A DNA stretch of 64,000 nucleotides from Diplolepis rosae (GCA_030998225.1 JAPYXD010000484.1:8742001-8806000); one strand, 5' to 3'; shown: positions 33,408 to 46,249, counted from the first letter of the stretch. Numbers and translations are program-made. The notes: generated by a model not told the origin, from the sequence alone.

Positions 33408-33857
33408 TGCAACCCTTTCAACCACATTTCGTACCATATTTATCAATATTATTGTTATAAAATGTTCCTATTTCACCGAGTCGTAATTGGACACTCTAAA
33501 TACCACTCTATAGACACTCGAAATACTTCTTTAGAACGTATTTTGCAAAAAATATCGTGTGCGCTACAGAGGTCGGCCATTTTGGGAGTCGACCGATGTA
33601 TTCAGTCCTTGCCCCAAATGGCCTATCTTACCTCCTAGATACACAATATACTATTCTTTCGAATGACGTGATTTCGTTTAATTGAAAATAGGCAAGAAGT
33701 ATAGTTCGTCGTGTTTTGTGTTGAGTTTTTTAGAACACCCATTAATTGATTTCAATAACTGCAGGCAAATTACTGAAGATGCAGATATTCATGTTCGAAA
33801 TTGAATTCGAACCCGTATCACTACAAACTCAAATTCCCCTCAACGTGCAAACAAAAG

Positions 33858-34434
33858 TATAATTCAAAACTTCAAGAATTCAAAACCGTTCGAATCCTTA
33901 AAATACAAAAACCACGTCCAAATTTGGACCAAAGATCATTACTCAAAACAAAAAATTATGAGAAAACCATAAGAGGAGGAAAGAAAAAAGAAGGCAACCT
34001 TCTAAAACCCTTTCCATCTTTTTTTTTCTTTCGTCCTCTTTTGTTTTTATTTCCCACTACCATCAACATAAAAAAAATTACTTGCGACGTTATGGTGCTC
34101 TTCCAGCACCCTCTTCAAGTGGGAATTCTAAAAAATATTTTTGAAATTATCTCCTATCACCTTCCATGCGGACGCAGAACTCTCCTCCATGAATGCCAAC
34201 AGGAAACTAAGTATTTTTTTTTATGTAGATGGTGGTGGAAAATAAAAACAAAAGAGGACGACAAAAAGGAAAAGAAGGAAGGGGTTTTGGAAGGTTGCCT
34301 TCTTTTTTCTTTCCTCCTTTTTTGTTTTCTTATAATTGTTTGTTTTGAATAATGATTTTTAGTCCAAATTTGGACATGGTTTTTGAATTTTGAGGATTCG
34401 AACGGTTTCGAATTCTTGAAGTTTTGAAAGATAT
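33858..34434. repeat. Inner ~577-bp hairpin with near-identical arms
   Basis: TCAAAACTTCAAGAATTC and AAACCGTTCGAATCCT on the left return as AGGATTCGAACGGTTT and GAATTCTTGAAGTTTTGA on the right. The stem continues through CGTCCTCTTTTGTTTTTATT. It probably inserted as a unit into the larger palindrome. Confidence 0.75.
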
Positions 34435-35240
34435 TCATGTTTTGTCGAACTTCAACTTTACAGTTACTACCTTAAATTACACAACATTGTGAAATTTGTT
34501 CTTTACAACTGACAACTGCAAAAGAATCTTATTCCTTATATCAGTTTATCACTCACGCTCCTGTCCAAAGTTTAAAGGTCGTTAACTAGTCGTTGCTAGG
34601 ATGCTTTCTACTTTTAACCGCAGTTCCATGATTGAGCAAAATTGCATCAGGATATAAAAGAAATTGAGCACAGATATTAAGGAAGATGGGATATCAATAT
34701 AATGATCGACTATTGTTGGACAATCAAAAGAGACATTCCATCAAATAAACAAAAAAGAACAAGAGCGCCGATAAAAAGAAATTATGAAAGTAAAAAAGCT
34801 CGCTACTCTAAGTAGCTTTACATGTTAATCAAATACACTTCCATTCGAAGTTTTATTGCAGTTATGACACACTGTTTTTTTAAACAGTACCTACGATGTA
34901 AAAAAATGTTCCGAAGTTGCTGCTGAATTTAACTTGTTTAATGTTACAGTAACGTTCGAAAAAACACCAATATTGGCATCTTCAGTATTTTTTCTCCAGT
35001 TATTAAAGTTAATAAATGATGTTTCAAAAAGCTCAACACAATAGACGACGAACTATACGTCTTGCCTATTTTTAATTTAAAAAAACCATGTGATTTAAGA
35101 AAATTTCGAGGTTATGTGAAAGCTAAGGACAAAAAGATAAAACGGCCTTCAGATTCGTGATCAGTGGATCAAAATCCATAGGAAAAGAAGGGTCTCGTTT
35201 CTAGATCAAGACACTTTTTTTGTTTGTGGGGCTACGTAAC

Positions 35241-36136
35241 TTTTAAAGAAGACCATATATTTTTGATGGTTGTTCTCTTTAAAGAATTTATATCAAAAGT
35301 GATTAGAGGGTATTTAATATATGGCATGGCGTGAATTTTCTGAGTGGTAATATATTTTTGTGTGTAAGTAAGTCACGTTGCCTATATTTGAACAAAAGCT
35401 CTGATCTACTTAGAGTTAAGCAACTTTTGCGTGAAAGAGAATATATTCATTCATAAAGGTAACAACTAGAAAAGCGTTTGTGAAACCGGAATGTCCCTGA
35501 AACAAAGAGGCGTCCTTTACAAAAGCCTTGACAAACTGAAACGAACAATAACGACATAATGTACCATGGTGATGGCTCGGCCCACATTGGAATCTAGTTG
35601 CGATAAGCCTTAGTACTTGTAACTTGTTGGCAACGGGCCGACAGGCTCACCTGCCTTGATAACATCATTTACTCACCTATTTCCCAAAACCTATCGATGC
35701 AACGTTCTACAATACGTAATACAACTACATTCTCAAAGAATAACTTCATTCTGAGACTTAAGAGGTTTAATAGCCATGATTATCGAAAAAGCATAATTTT
35801 CATAAATACTCCCCTTGCAAATGCTTTTGCCCACCCAATGAATTAAAGATACAAACTTCAGTTATTTACTACCCCTAAAATATATATTTTTAAGACCTGC
35901 TGAATTATTTTTGAAGATTTTCAAAGCTATTTCGATCGGTCTATAGTAGATGCACAATTTGTACCGTTTTTAATATTTTATCAAAGGATTAAAAAACGAA
36001 AAAAAAAAACATTTTAAGTGATTTTTCAGATGAATGCAGTTTTGGGTAAGACCGTTAATCGAGATTTTAAGAAATCATTTTGAAGCTTAATTCAAGCTTT
36101 TCCAAAATGATTTTGAAAAATGTCAATCCGACCTTT
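35241..36136. other. No gene recognised
   Basis: About 0.9 kb with no long frame and no clear repeat ends. 35500-35700 is less AT-rich (GATGGCTCGGCCCACATTGG), but no exon signal is visible. Confidence 0.4.
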
Positions 36137-36140
36137 TTAA

Positions 36141-36606
36141 GTTAGTTGATCCACGAAAATAAGACCTCAGGCAAAAAAAGATAATTTTGCTTTCAAGAAT
36201 AGCAATATTATTATTGAATAATATTATTTTATTAATCAATTTTATTTTTGCCCCAACTTTTTTTCTTATCGCTTCTTACCAAATTTTTTTTAATGGTATC
36301 AGCCATTAAAGAATTTATTTTCAAAAATCAGAAACGGTGAAGTTTTCAGAAATCTTTTCTCTGAAAAAATGATTCATGATTTATTAGAATCGCATAATTT
36401 TTTTAAATTTGGTAAGAAGCGATAAGAAAAAAAGCTGGGTAAAAAATAAAATTTATTAATAAAATTATTTTTCTGTGTTTTAAATTTTTTTCATGTAAAA
36501 TAATCTTTTCTCATTCAAAATAGCCCTTCAATAATAATATTGCTATTTTTGAAAGCAAAATTATCTATTTTTGCTTGAGGTCTGATTTTCGTGCATGAAA
36601 ACTACC
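36141..36606. mobile_element. TTAA-flanked foldback element, copy 2 of the 1313 family
   Basis: TTAA at 36137-36140 and 36607-36610. The arms read GTTAGTTGATCCACGAAAAT and the complement of ATTTTCGTGCATGAAAACTAC. The interior matches 1313-1980 with a shortened left arm: the GAAGGGCTATTTT segment is missing. Confidence 0.7.
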
Positions 36607-36610
36607 TTAA

Positions 36611-37509
36611 GCGAAGTTATACAATTTTTATCAAACAAACAAGTTTTTTTAAAATTTAATATCTGATAAAATATGAGATTTTCAAAAAAATCCCTGGGAA
36701 CAAAGACTTTTTTTATTTATTATTTTAAGAATTTGAAATCTTTCTGCTAGAAAAGAGACGGTTGCAACAATATTCATTTAGATATTCTATAATACAAAAT
36801 ATTTTGAATTGACCTTCGAATCCGTACAAAACAATATTCAACAATCAGAAAATAAAAAAGACATTTTAAAAGTGCCAAAAGTACCAATACGGTGTAAATG
36901 TCAAAAATTTGTTCCCGATTGTCTCAAATTTAAATATAGCCATTTTTCTAGCTTTATAAATACAACTAAAAGATTGGGATACAATAACTAAGAATTTAGT
37001 AGACGTTTAAAGTCCAAAACATTATGTAGAATAATAAAAAAAAATTGTGTTTATAAAAAGTTTTCAAAGTCTTCACTGAATCAAGAGCAGGGTAATAATT
37101 ACTAAACGTCAGCTTGAGTGGCAAATGAATTCATCTGAAAAACTTGTTATAAATACAATTGTGTTATTATAACTGGACTTTATTGTTAATATTGCCCCGA
37201 ATAAAATTCTAATTTTTTAAATCAGACTTTGTTATGTGTGGACTTGAAAATTTATTTTGTTTTTTTTTTTAATTTTAGAGAAGTTCATCAATGTTATTGA
37301 ATTTTCTAGTATATTCCATACAATTTTATACACATTTGAATTTACTCATGATTTTTTAACTGGCCAATGTATAATATTTTATAATAATTTAAAGATTTTA
37401 GGATATTCTGGAGATTCCGAAAAAAATTTCAAATATTATGACCTTGACGGTAGTATTACAAACTATTTCCATCTTTGCTTTGAAATATCATAGACACTGT
37501 AAAGAAAAA
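36611..37509. other. No gene recognised
   Basis: AT-rich. A 60-codon frame at 36809-36991 and a 78-codon frame at 37257-37493 show nothing recognisable, and composition does not set them apart. Confidence 0.4.
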
Positions 37510-37514
37510 GTTCA

Positions 37515-38990
37515 AATTTAAGTCTAAAAATTTGCTAACTTTAAGATGTAATATAAACTAGACCGTTAGAAAAGGACAGAATTATGCGCTTATACATAAT
37601 ATATATAATCATCGAATTAAATTGAGCTTTGGCACACTTTATCGAAGTCGGAAAAGTAAGGAGGAGTTCGTTAACCAGCCACATTCGACTAAAATTGTAA
37701 AAATAAGAGCATGTTTTGTGGTTTTTAAAAAATCAAAAATTGCAATGATGGTTCTGACAGTGCCCATTAATCTCTACTAATTATCCCGATAATATTTTTT
37801 GATTCAACCAAAATTTGAAATGTTACAGTAAGTTAAAACTTTAAAAAAGTCAATATAAAAATTCCATTTTCCACTTAATTATAGGAGATACAAAAAAAAG
37901 TTATACAAAATTATTTATTGAAAAAACATCTAAAAATTTTCATCGCAACATTTTTCTATAAGATGTTTATTTCTCTCTTTAATTCAAAAAATTACTACTA
38001 TTGAAAATCGAAAATTCAATTTTTTATCCAGAATATGTGAAATTCGAAAAAAAACGTAAAAATGCAAAAGTCTTCGCTTCAATAAAACCTACAAATTTGA
38101 TCTGATACAGTTTCTGATCAAAATGTATATTTTTCGTTTCAATTTTATAAAATACCATAAAAATTTAACTGTCCACTTTTCAAGCAAAATGTGTGAGTGG
38201 AAAAAATATCTCCAAATGGGAAAAAAGAATTGTTATGATTTCCTCACAATATGTTAATCTGTGATATAAATTATATCTAAAAACTACGATGTTTAAGGTA
38301 AATAGATTTTAGTATATTAATAACTTCGTTTTTTATTAAATGACATTTATCCTTTTAATAGCATTGTTTAAATATCTTTACGGATAATATTTGTATACCT
38401 TGATAAAAGCCCAAAGGAGGTGTATGACCGAAAAATTATTTTTCTCCATTTGGAGATATTTTTTCTACTGAATAAGAAAAACGTTCGAAAAGAGAATTCC
38501 TTTTATTGAGGTTTGTTTACCTCAAAATTAGAAAATTTAAAAAAAATATGTAAGATACGAAAAAAACGTTGCGATAGGAAATTATTCACCTGAGGTCTAC
38601 CAATTCTCATGAGGACATTTTTCAACAAGATATATATTTTATGTTTTGATTTCAAAAAACACTATTGATAATAAAAAATTCCATTTTTGACCAAAATATA
38701 TGAGATATGAAAAGAGCGTTCGAATGCAAAATCCTTTGCTTGAATAAAGTATATGATATTTTTCTTTTTTGAGATATTTGGATAAATAAATCATTTCTAT
38801 CATGTAATTTATTAGAAAGTTACAGAAATGTATACAGAAAATCGAGCGCTAGTATTATGATGAGAACGTGTTCCTTATGACGGATAGAAGTTTAAGTAAA
38901 TTGAATTTCCTTTCTCATTTGAAATCAAAAACAAAAACGCGCAAATTACGCAATGAGAATGTGCCCGCGAAGCAGGCAGATTTTTTTTTT
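37515..38990 (-). repeat. R1 dispersed repeat, copy C (inverted)
   Basis: On the minus strand it reads the R1 core from CCAAAGCTCAATTTAATTCG-like sequence (37620) back to GTATACATTTCTGTAACTTT (38815-38834). The GCGCTCGATTTT module junction follows, then ATTCTCATTGCG and GGGCACATTCTCAT-like sequence near 38955. Parts are rearranged, and the CAGA run is absent. Confidence 0.6.
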
Positions 38991-39704
38991 CTGAGGAAGT
39001 TTTATAGTTTTCGTGAACATTTATTGATGACGTTTTACCAATTGACAGTACATCAGTAAAATCCTACGAAATCAAATTTATATCAAAAGATTTCTCCTTG
39101 TTTAAAAGTTATTTAGAATATCGATCGGAAATGAAATCCGACGTATAAAAAAATAAAATAAAAAATCCGTGATACTCTTAATGAAATTAATTCGCCACCC
39201 TGATTTAGATTGTAGCACTTGATTTTTCTTGAATTTCCATATACCTTGGAAACGTCAGTGAGGTTTGTGGATAACGACTCTAGCCAACCTCATTCGTTGG
39301 AATTTTTCCTGGGGGAACTCTGATCAGAAGGTGCTTTTAATAACTTCATGCGGAATGAGTGTAAAGTGGGGTTGAATTGCAAGAAGAGGGTGGAGGAAAT
39401 CAAGAGGGATACGTGCTTCATCGGAAATCCACTGGGAGGAAGTGCGCTGAGAGAGGTCAAAGTTTGAGAATATCCGTGCTCGAAACATCAAGAAGCATTC
39501 GAACCTGACCAGCTAGAAATTACTCCGCAAGCAAAATTAAACCAACAATAAAAGTTTTCCTTTCCGGAATTGATATTTTCCATTTTTATTTTTTTGTAGA
39601 TTTCTATCAAGTAGTTCAGCAAATTATCGAATATAACTCTAATAAAAGAAATTTAACTTTGGTATTGTAATAAAGGCGTTTTACTACTTTTCTGATTAAA
39701 CTCA
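38991..39704. other. Unique island, higher GC, no frame
   Basis: From about 39190 to 39540 the sequence is distinctly less AT-rich (GGAAACGTCAGTGAGGTTTG, GGAAATCCACTGGGAGGAAG). No open frame over 60 codons and no cloverleaf. It could hold a non-coding exon or old host sequence. Confidence 0.35.
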
Positions 39705-39732
39705 ACATATGGGTCATTCCATATAATATTTA

Positions 39733-40589
39733 CTCTCTAAATCTGAATCAGTCAAATTTTCACTGATTGAATCAGTGATTTGCCTTTTCACTGATGAATC
39801 AGTTAATTTTCACTGGTTCATCAGTGGAAAAATATTTTTCACTGGCAAATCAGTTAATTATCACTGAAATAATCAGTGAAATTTGACTCATTTACAGTAA
39901 CCTCTTTTTAGCTATTTGAATCAGTCACACTGAGAAAATTGGAGTGTCAAACTTTGAGTGTCAAAATGTAGATAGTCAATCTGAACTTCTAGATAGTACA
40001 ACACTCTTTCCGAAATTTTTTCTTTTTGGTCAGGGGGACACTCATTTGATATTCTGCTTAACTGTTACCAGAGTGTCAGAATCACTATAAAGAGTGTCGA
40101 TTGGCGAAATACGCGCCAAAATTGTAATGTCACGTGGATTCGCCTATTTTTCCTCCAATATCACCAGCGTGGACTCTAACCTCATTGCCAGTTTCGCGTC
40201 CTTTACGTGTTAAAGTGTAAAGAGGGTTATTTTTGCCAACTAATTGGTGAGTACCTATTTCACTTGCTATATAATAACATAATAATTGTGAAAGCTTAAA
40301 TGTAATAGTTTTGAGGTTAGCCATAGAAGTAGATTATAGTCTATTTTTCCCTCTTCGATAATCTATTTTTCTCTCTGCGATGATCAACTTTTCCCTCTAA
40401 AGTATTCAAGTTGACCATCTTATTTTCACAATTCACAGGTAATAAGTTACACTATCTAGAAGGCTGTCCTATAGTTTAACCTCAAATATAGTCTGCTTCA
40501 CCCTCCAAATGTTTAGGTTGACACTCCAGTTTTCTCAGTGCAAATTTCACTGATAATCAGTAGATTTTGACTGATTCAAATTTAGAGAG
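39733..40589. mobile_element. Middle element of the nest, CTCTCTAAAT ends, TA-flanked
   Basis: CTCTCTAAATCTGAATCAGT on the left pairs with ACTGATTCAAATTTAGAGAG on the right, with TA on both sides (39731-39732, 40590-40591). The interior repeats CACTGATNAATCAGT-type motifs many times. Confidence 0.75.
39928..40540. mobile_element. Innermost element of the nest, CACTGAGAAAA ends, CA-flanked
   Basis: CACTGAGAAAATTGGAGTGT on the left pairs with ACACTCCAGTTTTCTCAGTG on the right. CA lies outside both, and removing one CA with the element restores GAATCAGTCAAATTTCACTG, a motif repeated elsewhere in the host element. That supports the border and a 2-bp duplication. The 64-codon minus frame inside is not convincing. 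Confidence 0.75.
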
Positions 40590-41110
40590 TAGAACTGAAA
40601 AATTAAATTGCTTTGAATCTTTTTTTTTCAGTACTAAGTACAAAAATAATTAACACGTATTTTTTTATTTTAACATAATATGCAAATTTTCGGATTTATG
40701 AATTTTTGAATTTTCACAGCGGGAAAAGTCGAACTTTTTTAAATGCTTCTAGTTTAAAATTTGTTATTTGTTATTTGTTATTATTGTTATTTATTTAAAA
40801 CTATTGCATATTTGTTGCATAAGTAATACAAGTATAATTTCGATTAACTGCCTAATGCACAGTTTGAGCGATTGTGTACTTTCTCTGAGAATATCGTTTT
40901 TTTTTTCAAAACTGTTCATGAACTAGAAGCATTTAAAAAAAGTTAGACTTTTCCGGCTGTGAAAATTAAAAAATTCATGATTCCGAAATTTCGCATATCA
41001 TGTTAAAAAAAAAATACGTGTCAATTGTTTTTGTACCTAGTACTGAAAAAAAAAGATACAAAGCAATTTAATTTTTCTGTTGTAAATATTATATGGAATG
41101 ACCCATATGT

Positions 41111-41643
41111 AGGAAATTTCAGCAGAAAATGATTATATGGGCATTTCCATAAAATGGGTCGTTTCACACATTGCACATGTGAATTTTAATTTTTCTTATG
41201 TAAAATAGTTGCTTTTGGATTTTGGTCAATTCATACGAATTATTAAATAATTTATTCCATAAATTTAAATTTATTCATGATTTTATTCCTATGTTATTAT
41301 TTCTTTGCTATAAATATTCTAAATACTTTCTATCATCCTGTAAGTAAATATTGAATATGATTTTTGATTGGTCTATCTTTATATTTAACGACCACCTGCG
41401 GTGTTGTTATTGAAAGGAAATAATTAATTTAATTAAATAGATGGATGAAAATCAATTTTGATCAAAACCCAAACAAAAAGATTAAATTTGAAACTCAAAA
41501 TAGACAATGACGGAATATTTTATAATTTGAAAATGGTTAAAATTCGGGATTTATTTGAAATTTCCACAAAATTTATTACTAGATAAATAATAGACTAGAA
41601 TTCAATTAAGGAAAGTCGTGTTGCTTTTACAAAGAAAAAAATT
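41111..41643. other. No gene recognised
   Basis: AT-rich sequence between two elements, without frames or inverted ends. Confidence 0.4.
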
Positions 41644-41645
41644 TA

Positions 41646-41838
41646 CACGGAGAAACCCAAGTTTACAATTTTTGCTATACTACGTTTCAATTTAGGGAAA
41701 AACTTGTTATAGTGAGGATTTTTTGCAGCGAATTACTTAACTTTACCATTGCACCTCGATTTTCCCTAGATTCCGAATATTTTTTAGATTTATCATTATA
41801 AAATAAAACATATATTGCTATATAAGTTTCTTACTGTA
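41646..41838. mobile_element. CACGGAGAAAC-ended MITE, copy b
   Basis: CACGGAGAAACCCAAG follows TA at 41644-41645. ACCATTGCACCTCGATTTTC and CATTATAAAATAAAACATAT are the reverse complement of the left part of copy a (7733-8002). The right end is worn (GTTTCTTACTG). Confidence 0.6.
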
Positions 41839-41839
41839 G

Positions 41840-42339
41840 AAAATGTGTAACTTCTTAGAAGAATTTCTCAAAAATCAATGTTTATCATATTTTAATAAGA
41901 TTTGGAAATATGTAGACAAATATTATTTATTTTTATTTATATTATTTACTAATATTTTGTATTTATTTATATGATGTACGACGTGCAACGACGTTTTTGT
42001 ACCAAGTTTGACCCCAGGGTAGAATCCAGGAAAAAATTGAAAAAATATTGATTAGTTAGAAAATTACTAGGAAGACTTCCCTTTAAAACGAGATCAAAAC
42101 CTTTTTTAAATGTTCATTATTTTCAAAGTTACTAACATTTTCCAAAAAGGTCGAAATCTGGTGTTTTTTGTAATATATTTATGAAATTAACATTTTGCCT
42201 TTAATTTGGGATCATTAGATGCAAAACTTTATTATCAGTAATCCTATTATCGAAAAAAAGATTTTAACTTATTTTTATAAAAATTAAGTCACTTTCTCAA
42301 TAGTTTAAAGAACAGGTTAACTTATGATTTTAACGGTAG
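41840..42339. other. No gene recognised
   Basis: AT-rich. TATTTATTTTTATTTATATT and similar runs at about 41925-41975; otherwise featureless. Confidence 0.4.
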
Positions 42340-42860
42340 TGTAAATTCTAATAAAAGATTTAAAATTCAAAGTACATTTTTCTGTTTAGTTTACAAAACT
42401 ACTATTGAAAGCCGAAAACTAAAGTTTTTAACCATAATATGTGAAACACGAAAAAAAACGTAAGAATGCAAAATTGTTCACTTCAATAAGGTAAATAAAC
42501 TTTGTCTGACACAGTTTTTGATAAAATGTATATTCTTTGTTCCCGTTTTAAAAAAAATACCATACAAATTCAAAAATTCCATTTCTTAAATAAAGTATAA
42601 GAGATACGAAAAAAAAGTTGATAAGGAAAATTATTTGCCTAAATAAGGCCTACAAATTTTTATTGGGACATTTTTCGGCAGGATGTATATTTCATGTTTT
42701 GATTTTAAAAACACAATTGAAAATCTAGAATTTCATGTTTTAACCAAAATATGTGATACAAACTTAGCGTTGAAATACAAAATCGTTTACTTACATAAAG
42801 TCTAAAATTGTTTTTACTTTTTGAGATAATTAGAACAAAATAAATTATTTTTATATAGAA
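42340..42860 (-). repeat. R1 dispersed repeat, copy G (partial, inverted)
   Basis: ATATGTGAAACACGAAAAAA, CTTTGTCTGACACAGTTTTT and GACATTTTTCGGCAGGATGT correspond to the complement of R1 core segments near 9060-9300. Both ends are lost. Confidence 0.5.
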
Positions 42861-42980
42861 GATTTATTTAACGTCCAAGAGTTGATGAGATAAATGTAAT
42901 AGTAATCAATGGGTACATTTCAGACATCAATATAATATATTAATATAAATATATATATATATTAGCCAATTTACGTACAT

Positions 42981-43283
42981 TACATAGATCAAACTAAACG
43001 TCCATTGAAGAATAGAATAGATGAACATTTCAAAAATTTCAATCTCAATGAAAAGTTTCATAATGTTATTAGCAAACACCGAAAGAAATATGAGGATGAC
43101 CAGGAGAATCACCTTTTTCATTGAAAAGACGTTAAAATTTCACATAAAGAAGCTAATAGGTATAAAAGAGCTTTTTCTGAAATTGATTTTATAAAAAAAG
43201 AAAATGACAATAGCCTTAATAAAATCACCCATATTGAACATTTAAATTCTTCTTGTAATATAATTTTGGACTTTTCATCTTAA
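42981..43283 (+). pseudogene. Penelope-like element remnant: GIY-YIG endonuclease C-terminal part
   Basis: From 42981 one frame reads YIDQTKRPLKNRIDEHFKNF, then KYEDDQENHLFH, a TGA at 43122-43124 where this family usually has Trp, then KDVKISHKEANRYKRAFSEI, DFIKKENDN and a stop at 43281-43283. The YIGQTKRPLKxRIxEH start and the W-x-x-V-x-I...R..SE..FI pattern belong to the GIY-YIG nuclease that ends Penelope-like retroelement proteins. The reverse transcriptase is absent (5' truncation). The bases just upstream, ATTAGCCAATTTACGTACAT, are nearly the complement of 49650-49672, suggesting an inverted joint as often seen in such insertions. Confidence 0.7.
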
Positions 43284-43989
43284 AAAACTTTTTTTGCAAT
43301 AATATTAAATTAATTAAAATTTCTTCACAAAGGGTCTAGGGAGATAAGTATTTAAAAGTTGCCCCCGCACGTATCAAGTCCAAATTTATGTCGTAAGTAG
43401 GCACCAACTAGTTATTCAATTTCCTAAATTGGTAACCTTAAAACTAGAGTTTTTTGGGAGTTATGGAGGGGGAAATCAAAATGAAAAAAATTAATTTTAT
43501 ACCAGCAAGACTAATTTATAAGAAAATTAAAAAAATGTTCCGGACAAAAAAAAATGGTAAAAAATTTTTTCTGAATTTTTCAAAATTTTTTTTTTAGGTT
43601 TTATTTGAGAGGGTCACCAAAGTAAATATTATAGAAATATTCCTTGGAATCTCTACTTTTAGTATATATTTTGGAAAAAAAATTTTCAGTAGTGCAACAC
43701 AACCAAAAAAAATAAAAATCATTCAAGCTGCTGTACCGGTTCACTCGAGGCATACTTCAACAATATGCGAACACTGAATCTTAATATACAATAAAATTGA
43801 TTAAGTTATTGAACATAAAAAGAAATACAGGCATTCGATTTTGCAGTAGCTTCAATAATAATTTTTAGAAAAATAATACGTAAGTTTTCCTCTCGCCTCC
43901 TACGAATCGGGGTGCTTTATTAACGTGAGTTCCCCTTGCCTCTCACGAATCAGATCACTTTTTTATACGTAATTCAGGAAATTCTTTTT

Positions 43990-45886
43990 TCAATCTTCAT
44001 CACTATCGCTTCCAATTATTGGAATATGATTCGTTCTCGTAAAGATATCGCTGAGTATATCTGCTGGTTTGAAAATTCTAGACAAATATCTTGCATGAGA
44101 CAAATAATGTATGACTGCGACAACATGAGAGCAGCAACCAACAGTTCGCTTACCATTGGCGCATTCGCATGTGTAATGTGTGACACCCGAAACACCAACG
44201 CTATTAGATTTGTACCTTATGAAACATCTATATTTTTTGCAAGAGATGTGCTCTTTGACATATTCAATATTTATTTTACCATCCTTATCAACCATCTCTG
44301 CTAAATATGATACAGCCTGAGATAGTTGATATGAACCTGTAAATAAAATCTTTAAATCCTGTTCCGTCATTTCAGGAAAATCCAAAATATCATCAGATGT
44401 AACCTGTGTAAAAGGTAGTTTTCGACGAAGCCATCCGTTCTCTTCTACTTCAATCGCTAATGTATTCTGAACAAGTTTTTGTCTATGCATCCTATCTAGA
44501 ATTTCATCAGAAATGTCGTCATCAGATTCAAACCTTTCTCCAAAAGTATTGTTGATGAACGACGCAATTCTAAAATAACTTCCAATCTTTGGAATTAACT
44601 TTTTGTCAATTTTATGATCTAGAAGACGATATTTTTGTTTAAGGACGCCATGAACAGCTTCAACTGCCCAACGAACTTTAGTTACGAAACGCGATTCATT
44701 TGATTCCTCTGTAAACAGTTGTTTTCTTTTTTCTTTAAGAGCAGGCATCAGTACAGTAAACTCCTTTTTCTCCAAAGCATCTTTTTCATCTCTGAAACCG
44801 CGATCAAGAACGAATATATCGCCGTGCTTTAGAAACTTATACAAACCATTCGGATCTTCAATAACACTTCTTAATATTTCTGCATCATTTTGGTTAGCAA
44901 GATATGGTCCAAGCATATCAATAATGTACCCATTAGCTGTATAAAGAGTAAAAGGCTAACAAAGGGGGACTTTTTTCTGCCCAGAAAAAGATTTCCTTTG
45001 ATATTCGTTATTGGTACTTTTCTGATGTTTTGCGTAAGTACCATCGACAATTAAAAATAATTGATCATATATATTAAAGATTTTTTTTGCCATTTCAGTA
45101 GTGCAATTTTCAATAAGATCATTTCTATTGAAACAGCTTAAGCCAAAATTAAATGGTAGAACATCTATTTCAAAAGACTTAATTATACTGTTAGAATATT
45201 CTGAAACTTTATGTTCATTTTCTAATTGCAAAATGGAAGCCATTATCGCGTTTGAATTTGCTGTTCGTAATTTAAAAAGAAAAACAACAAGTGCTTGGAT
45301 CACAGAACGTGATTTGGTATTTCTAAGTGATGTAAACATATCTTTAATTTGAATTATATTTTCCCAGTTTAATCCAGTAAAAATTTTAATTTGTTTCTCT
45401 GAAAGGCTAAATTCACCTACTTTGTCGAATAATGATGAATCAGATTTTATTGAAAGAGTTTCCATCATCTGAGATAACTCCACGGCAGTGAGAGTTGCTG
45501 TATTAGAATGTACTTTTAAAAGGCTTAAGTCTTCTTCATAAATACGAGTTTTTATTATGTGATTCTTGCAACAACGATTTCCAACTGGAATATAGATTCT
45601 TTTCTTCATGTAACATTGATTGCGAGCGTCCTCGGGTACTGTAGTTAGATTTTTAGTGGAAAAACAAATACAACAATATTTGTGCATCTTTTTTGCATTC
45701 ATTTCTTTTTCATAAGCAGAAAGTCGAAATTTCTGGCACAAAGTTTATATTTATTTCTTTTTGTAACAAAAGAGATGAACGTCTAGCATCATTTTCATTT
45801 TTAACTATTTTTTTCATGCTTCTGCTTTTTTTTAAAAATGTATCACAACCAGCACATTTTACATCTATTTTTCTAGTTTTATGCAT
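43990..45886 (-). pseudogene. DDE_Tnp_4-type transposase with C-terminal SWIM zinc finger, two lesions
   Basis: Minus-strand ATG at 45886 opens MHKTRKIDVKCAGCD, the first of a Cys-rich N-terminus that continues CCICFSTKNL and VGNRCCKNH after a one-base frameshift near 45742-45750. The central region carries LFLIVDGTYAKHQKSTNNEY (first Asp) and SFSGQKKVPLC. An in-frame TAG at 44956-44958 follows, then PFTLYTANGYIIDMLGPYL, IFVLDRGFRDE (second Asp) and RWAVEAVHGVLKQ (Glu). The C-terminus has CECANGKRTVGCCSH, a CxC...CxH SWIM finger, and ends in an acidic tail. Apart from the frameshift and the stop (probably once a Lys codon) it is complete, about 631 residues. A PIF/Harbinger or ISL2EU-like origin fits; I cannot decide between them. 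Confidence 0.8.
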
Positions 45887-46249
45887 CTTTAAATTACAAA
45901 ATTCTACTAAATTAATATTAATGAGGATTAATTAATTTCAATTAATAAGTATGCTCAAACTTGTACAAATAAAAAACAAAGGATATAAAATATTTACGTA
46001 ATGTGATGCAATCCTCGGTAGTACTACAATAGCGGAATAAATTGGGCAAAGGAAAGAAAATTTGAATGTGCGGAGGTACGACGATGGAAAAATCTAATTA
46101 TGTATCGAAAATATCAATAGATATGTGATTTTATCAGTTAAAATCTCGTTTATATTACATATATAATCAAGACACGAGACGACATATGCAAGTCCAGGTT
46201 CAGAAAGAACAGTCATATATCTCAATGAAGATGCTTTGGATTTGATTGG

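Larger units (their letters stand above)
33115..35240. repeat. 2.1-kb compound palindrome
   Basis: The outer arms at about 33120-33290 and 35090-35240 match inverted (GGGGAGCCTCACAAAAAAAA against TTTGTTTGTGGGGCT; TAGAAACGAGACCC against GGGTCTCGTTTCTA). A second pair matches at about 33640-33790 and 34975-35090 (ATAGGCAAGAAGTATAGTTC against GAACTATACGTCTTGCCTAT). An inner hairpin fills 33858-34434. The 183- and 93-codon frames on opposite strands arise from the inner hairpin. TIR-end target duplications were not resolved. Confidence 0.65.
39705..41110. mobile_element. Outer foldback element of a three-level nest
   Basis: ACATATGGGTCATTCCATAT on the left pairs with ATATGGAATGACCCATATGT on the right. 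The arm resumes at about 40592 (TGAAAAATTAAATTGCTTTG) after the nested insertion and matches the complement at about 41065. It continues through AAATGCTTCTAGTT/AACTAGAAGCATTT. The loop contains a TTGTTATTTGTTATT microsatellite (about 40760-40795). No coding frame. Confidence 0.65.

Noticed and set aside
33801..34438. 183-codon plus frame and 93-codon minus frame
   Set aside because: Both run through the inner hairpin and consist of Lys- or Phe/Ser-rich low-complexity sequence.
43936..44304. 122-codon plus frame
   Set aside because: It is antisense to the SWIM-transposase pseudogene.
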